64,000 bases of DNA from Neopestalotiopsis rosae (GCA_023078685.1 JALGAS010000004.1:5580001-5644000), one strand, 5' to 3'; shown: positions 1 through 10,692, counted from the stretch's first letter. Program-made: numbers and translations. The notes: generated by a model not told the origin, from the sequence alone.

Positions 1-1615
1 CCGGAGCAAAGATCCTCATTCAGGACGCGATCCTGCCAGGGCCGAACGATGCTAGTCCACTCTGGAGAGAGCGACTTCTCCGGTATGTAACAACTATGTG
101 AGGCGAAGTCGTATGCGTATTGACAAAACCTCACTAGGTCGGTTGACATGGCTTTGAAATGCTACTTTAACAGCTACGACAGACATCTTGATGAATGGAA
201 AGCGCTTCTAACAGCGGCTGATGAAAGGTTCGTCCTTCATCAGATACATGAATCGATGGACTCGAACCTTTCGGTCCTCGAAGTTCACTGGGATGTTTGA
301 CTTTGCATGGAAATCCTTTGACTTCAGGCCCGGGCCTGAGGTGCATGGTGGCATCGGTAATTCTATTCTCAACTAATCTTTCACCTTCTTGAAATCACTG
401 TTTCTATGAATCCCGCTAGCAGTAGGATACAACTTTGAGTGCACTACTTTCTTATACATCAAAGCCTGGTTTTTGCCGAGCCGGCTCTTAATAGCTACTC
501 CTAGCCCTGGGTTCATAGGAATCCAATAGAGCCATTTGTCTTCGATTGTTATGTATCCCATGTCTCGCAGATATATGATCATAAAGCTCCCGAAAATTGT
601 TGGGAACTGTTGGAGCAACTATTAGTTCTGCGTTTTTCATCATGTTTCCAATACGTAGCACATAGAATAGCAAGCCCAGTGTCAAGCATGTTCCCTCCCA
701 AGTCTTTGCGTGCTCTCGCGTTGCCATGTGGTACGTATTACAAACTGGTGGAAGGAGACAAACTGACATCTTTGGTTGATACTGAAAACACAATGGATTG
801 AAAACCTTTGCGAAACGTTTTGGCCCATCACAACCAGTTCACGCTAGACAGACAGCTACTGTTGTTAGCAATACTTCTCAGAAAACACGTCAACCTGTTT
901 GGGGATGACAGCAGATGCTAAAAGTAATGTGCTTGTCAGCCCTGGTATTTGCGTTATTATAGGACGGTTATAAAAAGTGGCTCTGGCCCCTATTGATAGC
1001 TGTTCAGAGTTCGGTCTGGTCACTATCCACCCTCGTACTGGCCCTCTACCTTTCTTCTTCACTCTACTCAAGAAAGAAGACGGGCGCCAATCAACGTGAT
1101 TATCATCGGTAACACGAAGTCACGCATTAACGGCGCAGTCAAAATGTCAAAAGTACAAACCCTGACCGAAAGAAGCCAAAGATGGAGGAGAAGAACCTGA
1201 TTTGAATTGATAACTATGCGTATAGAGCGGACAGCATAATGGGTGGTAATGGGAGAGTACAGGCATAGTGGTCATTGATGACACCGAATGCAAACGGCCA
1301 ATAGGGATTGTCCCCAGCCTACCTCTCTGCTCAACACCACTCCACACTGCCACCAACATTAATATTCAATCCGGAAGTTTCCCGTTGCTTCTCACTACGA
1401 AAGTGAGATTCCATGGATGTTCCTTTATAGCCCGAAGGCGATATAAATGATTCTATCAATTATTATAGTAGGAAATATCAATCCAAAGTGGCCATTGTTC
1501 TGTTCGCAGTGTCGAAGAATGAGTAGTATCACGGTGTCTTGCATCTCTCGAAAATTTTCAATCGGAAAGCCGCTAGGATTATTTGATTTGGAGAGGCCAT
1601 GTTCACTTTCTAACT
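1..1615. other. No supported gene
   Basis: Open frames on both strands are short (about 60-100 codons), overlap one another and carry no recognisable motif. I see no repeat or RNA gene here. Confidence 0.6.
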
Positions 1616-1618
1616 GCC

Positions 1619-1680
1619 GTTTGTCCCCCGCCAAGGAATTGAAAAAGTCGGCGGTGGCAGAGCAACAGGAGTTGCGCTGA
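1619..1680 (+). promoter_or_regulatory. Conserved GC stem upstream of NKYGD copy 1
   Basis: A block starting TTTGTCCCCCGCC, followed by an A-rich spacer and then GGCGGTGGCAGAGCAACAGG, recurs upstream of the next two tandem copies. CCGCC and GGCGG are inverted repeats able to form a stem around the A-rich loop. It lies about 140 bases before the conserved ATGAGTTCG, so it belongs to the promoter or 5' leader. Its function is unknown. Confidence 0.55.
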
Positions 1681-1837
1681 TCCTTTTCAGATTACGACAG
1701 CAAGACAAGCACCCGGAATAACGCAGCATCGACACAAACATCCACGTCGACATCAATATTCAAATCAATTGCACTAAAGCTATTGTGGAGCATCGCATTC
1801 TAGCTGAACATCACAATGAGTTCGTATTCGACCCCAG

Positions 1838-2471
1838 ATGATTGGCCCTCGTATACTTCTAACGCGCATCTACCTAGTCTTCACGCCAGAGTCAAGTCCC
1901 ATCAGGGAGAGCCCTCCAAGAAAGATTGCAGATCTTGACGGAAAACTGGTTTGTATCTATCGTGACAATTCTCCGTCGCAATTCGACTGACTTGTCCTAC
2001 ACCTCCAGATCCCCGAGATTGACTCGTACACTCCGACTAAGAAGGTCGATGGCTCTTCTGACGAAGGAGGTCCAAATGACTTCCATGAGACCCCTGCAGG
2101 CTGTTGCTGCACAAGTAATACTATCGATTGCCCAGTCCACCACGACGAGGCGACAAGTATCACGAGCCTAGCTCCGATGGTAGTTGTTGATTCTGTCGGC
2201 GTCGTGGTCTACGAAGGCCCAATGCCAGGCGTAAGTTGTTTATTATTTAAGCCAGAGTCCCTTATATCCATATCAAGTTTTCTGACGGGACGAGTAGCTT
2301 AACAAATATGGCGATGTCCCCAACATCGAGACCTCAGCGAAAGCATCAAGAAGAAAAGCCAACCGGGAGCTGAAGAAGACCGACCAGGAGAGATATGCCC
2401 GGGAGACGGAGTACAAGAAGGCCCTTCGGGATGACTATTTACGATCACTGAGGCAGGCGGGTCTCCAATGA
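1838..2471 (+). CDS. NKYGD-family small protein, tandem copy 1
   Basis: Unrecognised family. Three exons are inferred at 1838-1948, 2009-2230 and 2298-2471 (168 residues); both introns have GT..AG borders. Exon 2 carries the Cys motif CxCx6C followed by PVHH; exon 3 encodes LNKYGDVPN and then a basic, probably helical segment rich in K/R ending LRQAGLQ. An earlier ATG at 1816 (MSSYS) is shared by all three tandem copies, but here that frame ends in a stop before the intron because of an apparent 4-base insertion near 1878. I therefore chose the ATG at 1838, whose frame runs through both introns. About the first 13 residues are then in a frame different from the ancestral one. Role unknown; the Cys/His motif and basic helix would fit zinc or nucleic-acid binding, which is inference. 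Confidence 0.55.
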
Positions 2472-2985
2472 TCTGAGTCTTGAGGTTAAGTGCAAGTACT
2501 GTCTAGAGTCGGGGAAGATCGAAGCCGACGGTATCGACGTCCCAACTAAGAAGAGCCTGGGCTCGGAGACGACATTGGCCTTGTCCCGCAGGACAACATT
2601 CTCTTTGACGACACGACTGTCAGATAGAGAGCGCTGACAGGTGATCGTGGGCGGCGCATATTACGAGAAGAAGCCTCATAAGGAGAAAGAGGCTGGAGGG
2701 GCTTTGGAGGGGCCCAGGCAGCTACCACTCGCTATTGAGATGACGGCTCAAGTAGAACACTGCCAGTTCCGTCCTACGGTGTATAAATCTCAGCCAGAAA
2801 CATAAGAGCTTGGCTCACCCTGTACCGCAATTCCAATTCCGCCCGTGATCCAAATATGAACGCCCCGAGGGTGCTATAATCATCTTTCATAAACTCATAT
2901 GGTCTTGGGGAAGGATTCCTCGATCGGCATAAAAGCTTGGCAAATGTTCCCTGGCTCGTGTTGATTGCTCTTTGCAAATATCAAG
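2472..2985. other. Spacer between tandem copies 1 and 2
   Basis: No frame here has codon structure or a motif I can support. It is the intergenic part of the tandem repeat unit. Confidence 0.5.
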
Positions 2986-2988
2986 TAT

Positions 2989-3055
2989 CGTCTGTCCCCC
3001 GCCAAAGAAAAAAATAGGCGGCGGTGGCAGAGCAACAGGAATCGCACTGACTTTT
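2989..3055 (+). promoter_or_regulatory. Conserved GC stem upstream of NKYGD copy 2
   Basis: Second occurrence of the block: TCTGTCCCCCGCC, an A-rich spacer, then GGCGGCGGTGGCAGAGC. The CCGCC/GGCGG pairing is kept although the loop has changed. A leader rich in CAGCTACAA-like repeats follows at 3100-3185. Confidence 0.55.
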
Positions 3056-3255
3056 TCCACTCTACATAAGCACAAAAAGAAAAAAGAAAAGAAAAAGCAA
3101 AAGCAGCTACAGTAGCTACAACAGCTACCACAACTACAACAGAAACATCGATAGCAACACCAGAAACAGCTAAAACAGCTACAAGAGCGACCTTGTCCGA
3201 GACACCAACATAATCACAGCCATTGCTGAGTATCACAGTGTGCCTTGAAGTCACC

Positions 3256-3886
3256 ATGAGTTCGTATTCGAGACGAGTGGCTGTCGAACGTATCTAATAC
3301 GCATTAAGTCTTTACTCCGGAATCCAGTCCCGTTCGCGAGAGCGTCCCCAATAAGACACAGACCGATTCCACCGAGGAACTGGTTAGTTACCATGATGGA
3401 GGTCCTCTGTCGGAGTTGAGCTGACCTGTTGGATACCTACAGATCCCCGAAATTCCGTCGTACAGCACAAAGCAGGCTGACACCTGCTCTTCCGAAGGAG
3501 GTCTCTATCAGCCTCCTGCAGGTTGTACCTGCAAAGAGAATATTGTCGACTGTCAAGCCCATCACCAAGAGGGGGCAGACAGTACAAGCCTCGCTCCAAC
3601 CACCATTGTTGGTCAGGTCTTCCGTGTAATCCGCTCGGGACCGTTACCAGGCGTACGTTGTTCATTATCCAAGCCAGAGCCCTTTGCTTGATGTTTCTAA
3701 TAAAAAGAGTAGCTAAACAAATACGGGGATATCCCGAACCGCGAGACTCGGATGAAGGCTCGCAGAAGATGCGCCAATCGTGAACTAAGATTGAGCGACC
3801 CAGAGCAATACGCCCAAGAGATGGAGGTGAAGAAGGCAGCCCGAGATGAGTATCTGCGAGCGCAGAGAATGGCTGGTCTCCTATGA
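3256..3886 (+). pseudogene. NKYGD-family copy 2, exon 1 damaged
   Basis: Homologous exons are 3256-3382, 3443-3652 and 3713-3886. Exons 2 and 3 are open and keep the family features: CTCKENIVDCQAHH and LNKYGDIPN followed by a basic helix ending QRMAGLL. Exon 1 starts with the same MSSYS codons as the neighbours, but it has lost about five bases after them and the frame closes after 13 codons. In the frame that joins exon 2 there is an in-frame TAA and no ATG; the base triplet aligned with the downstream start of copy 3 is ACG. The copy is therefore probably not translated as a full protein unless it uses an unseen upstream exon. Confidence 0.55.
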
Positions 3887-4183
3887 TCCAATCTTTTGGG
3901 TCTGATCTGACATTGGTCAGAGAATCCAATCCCATCTACTATGGATAGTATTATGCATTTTTCGAGCACATTGTGTAGAGGAGAGTTCGATACAGCTATC
4001 ACTGTCTTCTAGAAGAAGTAAAACTACTTTAGTGTAGTCTTCGTCCCCAAAGAATCCATTGCCCAAAGGCATCCACCAAGTCTCAAGTCCATCTACGAGT
4101 CGCGACGAGAGTTAGCGTGACGTCGAATCAACGGTGTATGTGAATGGCCAGACACTTAAACGGATCGTTTATTTATTTGCGAG

Positions 4184-4266
4184 TGTCGTTTGTCCCCCGT
4201 TAAAAAAAAAGAAAAAAAAAAAGAAAAATAAGATAGTCGACAGTAGCAGAGCAACGGGAACCGCCC
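4184..4266 (+). promoter_or_regulatory. Conserved GC stem upstream of NKYGD copy 3
   Basis: Third occurrence of the upstream block, beginning GTTTGTCCCCCG. The spacer has grown into a long A/G tract, and the right arm has decayed to GTCGACAGTAGCAGAGCAAC, so the stem is weaker than in copies 1 and 2. Confidence 0.45.
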
Positions 4267-4416
4267 TAATCTTTTTCATAGCACAACAACAATAATAGTG
4301 GTAACAGCAACAACCGCAACGCAAACAGCAACATCAAAAGCGAAAGAAGCAGTCTCACACTCGTTTTCGACTAACGCAGTGCAATATCACACCATTATGA
4401 GTTCGTATTCTATTCC

Positions 4417-5029
4417 ATGAATTGGCTTTCGTACGTTTTTAATGCGCATCTAGTTTTCACTTCCCCGTCCAGTTCCGTCAGGGAGAGCCCGCCCACCAAG
4501 CGGAAGGCAAATACCCGTGACAAGCTCGTCAGTAACACTTGCGCCAAGCCTCTATCGCAGTGAAGCTGACCTATAAAACACCAGGTCCCTGACATCGAGC
4601 CCTATGATCCATTCAAACAGGACGATGCCTGCTCAACGGAAGGTGCTCACGGCATCCCTGAGCGTCCTGATGGATGCTCCTGTGATGTGAGCGTTATCAA
4701 TTGCGAAGCTCACCATCAGGAGGCGGCAGGAATTACGAGCCTTACTCCAGTTGCGGTCGGCCATACGGGCGTGGTATTCTACGATGGCCCCTTACCAGGT
4801 GTAAGTTATTCATCATCCCGTTCAAAACCTTTTGGATGTTTTCTAATGTAAAGAATAGCTCAATAAGTACGGTGATGTACCGAATGACGACACCCGCAAG
4901 AAGGCCGCCCGACGCAAGGCCAACAGAGTGCTAAGAGAGCTCGATGCCAAGAGATATGCTTCCGAGATGGTGGTAAAGAAGGCCATCCGAGATGACTTTC
5001 TGCGGGCCGAAAGAGAGGCAGGGCGCTGA
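4417..5029 (+). CDS. NKYGD-family small protein, tandem copy 3
   Basis: Exons at 4417-4527, 4585-4800 and 4859-5029 give 165 residues, close to copy 1 (168) and copy 4 (161). Exon 2 has CSCDVSVINCEAHH; exon 3 has LNKYGDVPN and a basic helix ending EREAGR. The family's usual ATG (4397, MSSYS) is present but its frame stops after seven codons because one base is missing. The ATG at 4417 falls in the ancestral frame two codons before the conserved WLSY, so the protein would lack only about eight N-terminal residues. The ATG at 4397 would then act as an upstream short frame. Function unknown. Confidence 0.6.
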
Positions 5030-5404
5030 TATTAGAACGACTTTTGATACCTTTGATACAAAGGCAGATGCACAAATTCTCGGACATCATGTTGACCGCC
5101 GAGTTCCGCCAGCGGCCGGTTGCAAAAGAGGACAAGTTGTTGAATTTGATCGCACTTTGGTCTACAAACTATGGCAAAGGTTTTATGGATGACATTGATC
5201 GTGGTCACAGAGTCATTGCTAGGAGAAGAGGTTATTTGAGCTATTGCTATCTCTGACAAAGACTAAAACTCCTCTAGTCGGAGTCTTCTCTCCCATAAAT
5301 CCATAATTGCCACCGAAAATGTTTTACCAGCCTGAAGTACAAATTTGACTGGCGATAAGAGCCGATGTGACGTTTGTTCCCGATGCATGTGACTGTCTAG
5401 ACAG
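5030..5404. other. No supported gene
   Basis: This lies between the 3' end of NKYGD copy 3 and the end of the membrane-protein gene on the other strand. The open frames here are overlapping and unlike any family. Confidence 0.5.
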
Positions 5405-6513
5405 TTAGACGGATGGTACGGTCAGGCCGTTCTTGTTTCCGTGCTCGTGTTCTTTATAATCATGGACGACCTCATTGCCGAGGGTGACAGCATCCCCAGA
5501 CAGATATTCTTCCCGAGCTGAAAGCGCCAAGCACACAGCGTCCGTGACGAGCTGCACGAGAAAGGTGAAACCGACAATGTAGAAGGTGATGACGCCGTCC
5601 CAGGCGAGGGGTCCGCTCATGTGGCAGTGCACACCCGTGGCAAAAGCGAAAAGAATGGGCATGATGATGTTGAAGGGGATCAGCCACTTGGGGAACAGAG
5701 GCTTCTCGCGGGTGTCGAGAATTATGGCGTAGACAAAGGCAAAGTTTTGCACCATGAAGGTTGGCCATGGCATCCTGTCATATTTATCTCGTGATTAGTG
5801 AAATTCCTTTTCAGGCTGTATCGTTGAAGATGGAGGAGGTGTTGGGTGCGCGACGGGGGAAGCTTAAGCACTTACAAAGCTACGATCCAGAAGAACTCAT
5901 TCAGCATCTGAGTAATCTCTGCGGGTCTATCGGGCCGGAACGTGGTGATGGAAAGCACAATACCAGGCAACATAAAAGTCCACACACCTGCCGACGCCGA
6001 CGCCAGCTGTACTTGGTGGATCATGTAAGGGACGTTTGGGATGCGGCGAATCTGGTTAGAGATGCAGGCTGAAAATGGTAGATAGAAACCGCCAGATATC
6101 ATGAGAATAGCTCCGCCGGCACGGATGCGCGTGATGTGATCCTGATAGACTAAGATCTTTTTAGTATCTTAAACACACAAAACCCAATGAACTGGTCAAG
6201 ACCACAAATGGTGATTCATGGTACTCTCCACCAATACACGGGGGCGATAGTACTCTAGGACTTAGTTAGCAAAGGCGATAGCCTGGGGACGTTGCATACG
6301 ACTTGGAGTTCACATACAACAAGTTGATACTTTCTCGGCATCCCAGCTTGGATGTGGAGGGGGAATAAAATCTGCAACAATAAAGGCCATGATGAAGAAG
6401 ATGCCGGCAAATGCGCCACAGCTGGCAGAATAGTACTGGACGGCGGTGTAGCTGAGTAGCCATGAGCGCGAGGCCCGTACGCACAAGCCGTTGAGGTAGC
6501 TTTCAACACCCAT
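5405..6513 (-). CDS. Multi-pass membrane protein of unknown function
   Basis: Three exons on the minus strand (6331-6513, 5876-6141, 5405-5774) splice in frame to 272 residues. The introns start GTATCAAC and GTAAGTGC and end CAG. The product has about six hydrophobic segments, with conserved-looking motifs FPKWLIPFNI and GPLAWDGVITFY near residues 165-205. These resemble uncharacterised fungal membrane proteins with the pattern PRWxGYxN...GPFAWDG, some of which I recall from metabolite clusters. The start is the ATG at 6513; in-frame coding potential continues upstream without an ATG, so an extra 5' exon is possible. No enzymatic residues can be named. It is separated from the broken regulator at 7.9 kb by a fold-back element. 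Confidence 0.65.
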
Positions 6514-6961
6514 TGTTGCGATGCAAAGCCAAGTAGGCCAGAAATTGGGGAATTCGGAAGTAGGATTCAAGATCAATGCTAGCTAGTGGGCTGCTTGTTA
6601 GACGAAAAAGAAAACGAAGGAGTTTTGAGAAATATCACAGCTGGAGAAACAAGTATTTATATGGCTGTTTCCATAATTTCCATTCACGTTTTAGTCCTAT
6701 AGATGTCTCATTTGTGTAAACAACTCTGCAACTCTAAGCAATTGATGTTACATCACTATTTACAACGACTAGTAAGTTATGTCTGTATTGGCATACAAGC
6801 AATGTGCACAATGCTACCGAAACGAGAATAATGGCATGGAACTATCCTCTCTGGTTTCTCGTCTTCGGGGATCTGCTTATATTATTTTCGGCACCGACAT
6901 TCCTTCCATATTTGGGAGCTCTGCATGGAAATGTCCCGGCACTACACGATGTTACCCCGTA
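6514..6961. other. No supported gene
   Basis: Upstream flank of the membrane-protein gene. A 61-codon frame at 6779-6964 has no motif and is probably chance. Confidence 0.45.
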
Positions 6962-6963
6962 TA

Positions 6964-7587
6964 AGGTGCTATATTAGTCAAGTCCGATTTTTCCAAAAAA
7001 CTTGGAATATGAAATTTGAAATTTAAAATTTGAAATTGCTGGCTTACGTAAGCGAAAATGCTAATTAATCGAATAGCCCTTTTCCAGAAAAGAAAAATAT
7101 ACTACATAGATCTCCGATTAATTCTTATCTAAGCTGCGCATATAGATTATTTATTCGAATTTTGTATAGTTGGCAATATGCGTACGAAATTGGTGTCTTT
7201 TTATATTTGAATTCGTGAAATAAATTCGGATATTATATTACGGTATCCGAATTATTCGTGCTATAGCACCTAATTTTATAGCACTACCTTTATTACGATT
7301 ATTACCACCCATTATATTGCACCCATTGCACCGCACCCATTATATTACACCCATTACACTACACCCATTGCGCTGCACCCACTGCACTGCACCCCATCCA
7401 CTGCATAGCACCCATTACTAATAGGAAAAACACCATCTTCGTACGCGGATTCCCGACGATACAAAATTCAAAAAAATAATCCATATACATAGCGTGAATA
7501 TAAATTGATCGGAGATTCCGTCGATATAATGGACTTCGCGAAATTATACCCAAAATTAAAAAGTCGGACTTGACTAATGGTGCACCA
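6964..7587. mobile_element. TA-flanked fold-back/MITE-like element
   Basis: The ends are inverted: GGTGC..ATTAGTCAAGTCC at 6965 matches the reverse complement of GGACTTGACTAATGGTGC ending near 7586. Similarity continues inwards: TCTCCGAT..ATTATTT..GAATTTTGTAT..GCGTACGAA at 7105-7195 is mirrored at 7430-7540. The arms are therefore about 160-240 bp long and the left arm carries extra AT-rich sequence. TA dinucleotides flank both ends (6962-6963, 7588-7589), as for Tc1/mariner-type insertions. There is no transposase frame, so the element is non-autonomous. Arm differences are largely transitions, suggesting RIP. Confidence 0.65.
7304..7418 (+). repeat. 14-bp CACCCATTRCAYTG minisatellite
   Basis: About seven to eight degenerate tandem copies of a 14-base unit of the form CACCCATTGCACCG occupy the centre between the two inverted arms of the fold-back element. 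Unit-to-unit changes are mostly C/T and G/A. Confidence 0.7.
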
Positions 7588-7715
7588 TAGGGGGATCGCC
7601 AGGGATTCGCAAATAATGCGATGCACCCCAGAATACTATAATCCATGTAGTTTGTAAAAAGTGACAGTACTGCGTCCGCTCCCCCGCCGCCCGACCCCGC
7701 AGTCTTGCCTTATAC

Positions 7716-7833
7716 CTGCAAACTCATTGGCCACTGCATCACGAGTATGTATGTAGGCAATCCTCTTAGTGCTCTTGCCTTGGAGGGGCTTGAAGTGACC
7801 AATGTTGTCCTTGCTGTAGGGGCCAGGAGGCAT
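7716..7833 (-). pseudogene. Possible orphan first exon (truncated gene)
   Basis: Reading leftward from an ATG at 7833 there are 39 codons (MPPGPYSKDNIGHFKPLQGK...) ending at a good donor, GTATAAGG. No continuation is visible before the fold-back element that begins about 130 bases further on. I do not recognise the peptide. It faces away from the transcription factor start at 7945, only 111 bases distant, so it could be what remains of a divergently transcribed partner. It could also be a chance frame. Confidence 0.3.
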
Positions 7834-7944
7834 TTCGAGGATCAGGGCGACCTGCTACCAACTCGGATCTGAAATCTTGTGCCGCTTTGCAGAACGTGAC
7901 GGGCATGGAATGAAACTGAGCTCATATGAGCGAAAGCGTCGCCA

Positions 7945-10268
7945 ATGGTAAACCGAACGAAGACATCGTCGACAACTGGTGCATCGCAACGTGCTGCCAT
8001 TGCTTGCCAAAGTTGTCGGCTACGCAAAGTCAAGGCAAGTCGTCGCGCTCGCTCCTCTCGTGAAGCCCATCAAGTGCTGACACTCTTCACGCTAAGTGCG
8101 ACGCCCAATTCGTCTCCACAGATGAGGCATGTGGTCCTTGTCAACGCACAGGAAACGAATGCTTGCTGTATCCTCTATCAGATGGAAGAAGGTTCGTTGA
8201 ATACAACAGACGAGTATGCCTGACGTCTTAACTGATTGTTCTTCAATCCCACAAACAGATCTGTGAGTCGCAAATACGTCGACAGGTTGCAACGACGCAT
8301 AGAGACCCTCGAAGCTCTGAATGGAGAAGCCAGTGGCCGTGTAGATCCGGTTGTTAGTAGCTCTTCTGCTGATGGAATCGCGCCTTCAAATGCGCAAAGG
8401 TTCGTTCCCTACCAGCTGCCACTTAGGACTCTTCCTGTCTTGATATATGACTGATTCTTCTCAAGTCTCCCTCGAGCGACCCTTACTGCCGCAAATGACG
8501 TAGCACAACACCAGAATACTATGGCCACTGAGCCAGCTCCGCCGAGAGTCCATGGCCAAGCCCCTTCTGCACCAAGCTCGGTCCATGTGAGGTCTCCAGA
8601 AAACTCCAACGATGAAGCTCTGGGCTTTTATGGCGCGACAAGCCACCCACACGTCGGTTCCTCCGGTGGAGAGGCATCCCCACATGCCGTCAACCAAGTC
8701 GACAACCCCAGTATTGATCTTGACCCGAACTCGACACATCTCCGAGAGCAGCTGATTCATTCGTTTCTGAAGTACCAAACACTATGGGTCGAAGTCGTGG
8801 ATAGAGAAACATTTCTGTTCAATCAAGCCAGCGGACGAAGCTCGCGCTGATTCTGCAGCTTTCTGGAAAATACAGTGTTGGCCTGCGCTGCGCGGCTAAG
8901 CACTTCGAAAGCAGTGCGGGCTCTTGGTACAAAGTATTACGAATATGCTAAGCAGGAAGTCTTGGCAGCCATTTCAGAGCCAACGCCTGCAAATCTGCAA
9001 GGTTTCCTGCTCCTCAGTGAGTACGAGGTCACTCAAGGCAATGACCGCGCAGGCTGGATGTTTTGTGGTATGTTTTATTTTTCGTCAACCTTGTCTAGCA
9101 CCCGCGTATACTGACGACTTGTCAAGGCGTTGCTTGTCGAATGTTGTCCGATCTCGGCCTGAATGAGCTTGTTACCACTATTAATCAACCCGATGAGGGT
9201 CGGCAGCCAAACAGGGAGAGTGATCTTGCCTATTCTCTGCTATCAGCCTGCGTAGTCTACGAAGGTGTATGGACTCTGTATCTTGGCAGGCCGAGCTCAA
9301 TCCCAAAAATAGTCATGGATATCGTCACTCTACGCCTCAAACACCGGAGGAAACAAGACTCGCTATGGCTGAGCGCTTGGTTGGCGCTCTGCGAACCCAT
9401 GGCCGAAATCTCTTCTGTGCTCAACGAGCAGTCTGACGACCCCACAAATGGGTCTGCAACGCTACGATTGCTGTCCAAAAAGGTAGAAGAATGGTACAAC
9501 AGTCTTCCGCCCGATTTGACCTACAAGGAAAGTCGCCTAACGAACATGGACCTTGCCGCTTATGGATTGCATACCCAGTATTGCAAAATCCAGATTCTCC
9601 TCCAAAGGTGACTGGACCGGCCATCGAATATCAGAAAACGACGATACTCGCAAATGACCAGCGACAAGAACAGGTCAATCTGTCCTGAGAATTCAAATGT
9701 CACGATTTATGAATACGCAGAACGCATAGCCCGACTGATTGTGACATATCGCGAAGCCTTTGGAGTGGAGAAAATACCTTCAATTATGCTCGACAATGCT
9801 GCCGTAGCGGCTACTGCGATGATAGAATACCACCATCACGAAGACTCGAATGGCGCTAATGGCACTCAGAACGAGACGACCTAGCTTATACAACTTCTGA
9901 AGAGTATGGAAACGGTGCAGCCTCATTTTCCTGTTGCGGGCCGTATGCTCGACACCCTCAAACAAAACTGTAGCTGCGGCTTGCTTGGTAAGATGATATA
10001 TCCTGCACGCCGGGACTCTCATAACGCTCGGAATCTGGAGCTCCTAGCCGGCAGTCGACCCGCTCGACCCGGCTTTGCATCAAATTCTGCTCAAGAGGGT
10101 TCCAACTCCAATGCCATAAATTCCAGTCTCAATTTTGTCTGGGACGGCTTTGACGCCAGTATTTCTACAAACGCTTTCTTGGCGAACGATTTCGATGACT
10201 TTTCTTTCGATATACCTCAGCCTGAAATTCTGGTCGCGAGTGGAGGAAGCGGCGGTATCGGTCTTTGA
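7945..10268 (+). pseudogene. Zn2Cys6 transcription factor with three in-frame stops
   Basis: Exons inferred at 7945-8034, 8097-8191, 8259-8399, 8466-9067 and 9127-10268. Splicing the first GC..AG intron joins CQSCRLRKVK to CDAQF and completes a canonical binuclear cluster (C-x2-C-x6-C ... C-x2-C-x6-C: CGPCQRTGNEC). A linker (SRKYVDRLQRRIETLEAL, probable coiled coil) and a fungal-specific regulatory domain follow (LACAARLSTSKAVRALG...YAKQEVL; GNDRAGWMFCGVACRMLSDLGL; YSLLSACVVYEGVWTLYLGRPSSI). The long last exon ends with an acidic segment, NDFDDFSFDI. In that otherwise continuous frame lie TGA at 8848, TGA at 9609 and TAG at 9882. Each is explained by one transition (CGA to TGA twice, TGG to TAG once). 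Splicing around them is not apparent, so the gene is probably dead or encodes a truncated protein. Confidence 0.75.
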
Positions 10269-10344
10269 TATTTGATTTCTAGGTCTAATGCTTGGGAAAT
10301 GGCTCAGAACAATAGGGATTCACATTCGATGCCTGGGCAGGATA

Positions 10345-10692
10345 ACGTCCGTCACCTATTTTTTAGCACCCCCCATATTTCGGCACCCTTATTTTCGATA
10401 CGCTTAAATTTTAATTATAAATTTTAATTAATTTTTATTTTAGCTATAATGCTATAATAATGCATTTTTTATTATTATTAAGGTTTTTCAAGTCCCCGGA
10501 TTTATTTAAATTATTATTAATTTCGCTAATTTTAATTTAAATCCTCCGGATAGCTTCGATATCGGCAAATTTCGAATTTAGGCTTATTTTAACCTTTTTA
10601 TATTTTTTAGCTTTACGGGCATTAATTTTTATTTATAACGCTTAAATTTTTCGCTATATAATTGCTAATTCGTAATCTTTTTTATTAAAATT
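10345..10692. mobile_element. DNA transposon remnant, left piece
   Basis: Left terminal inverted repeat plus about 300 bases of very AT-rich interior. It ends in AAATT, the target site duplicated by Copia 1. Confidence 0.6.

Noticed and set aside
1619..1680. CRISPR-like or riboswitch reading of the three upstream blocks
   Set aside because: Units are more than 1 kb apart, each tied to one gene of a tandem duplication in a fungal genome; duplication explains them.
3384..3935. 183-codon minus-strand frame over NKYGD copy 2
   Set aside because: It crosses the conserved introns and antiparallels conserved exons; its peptide has no family resemblance.
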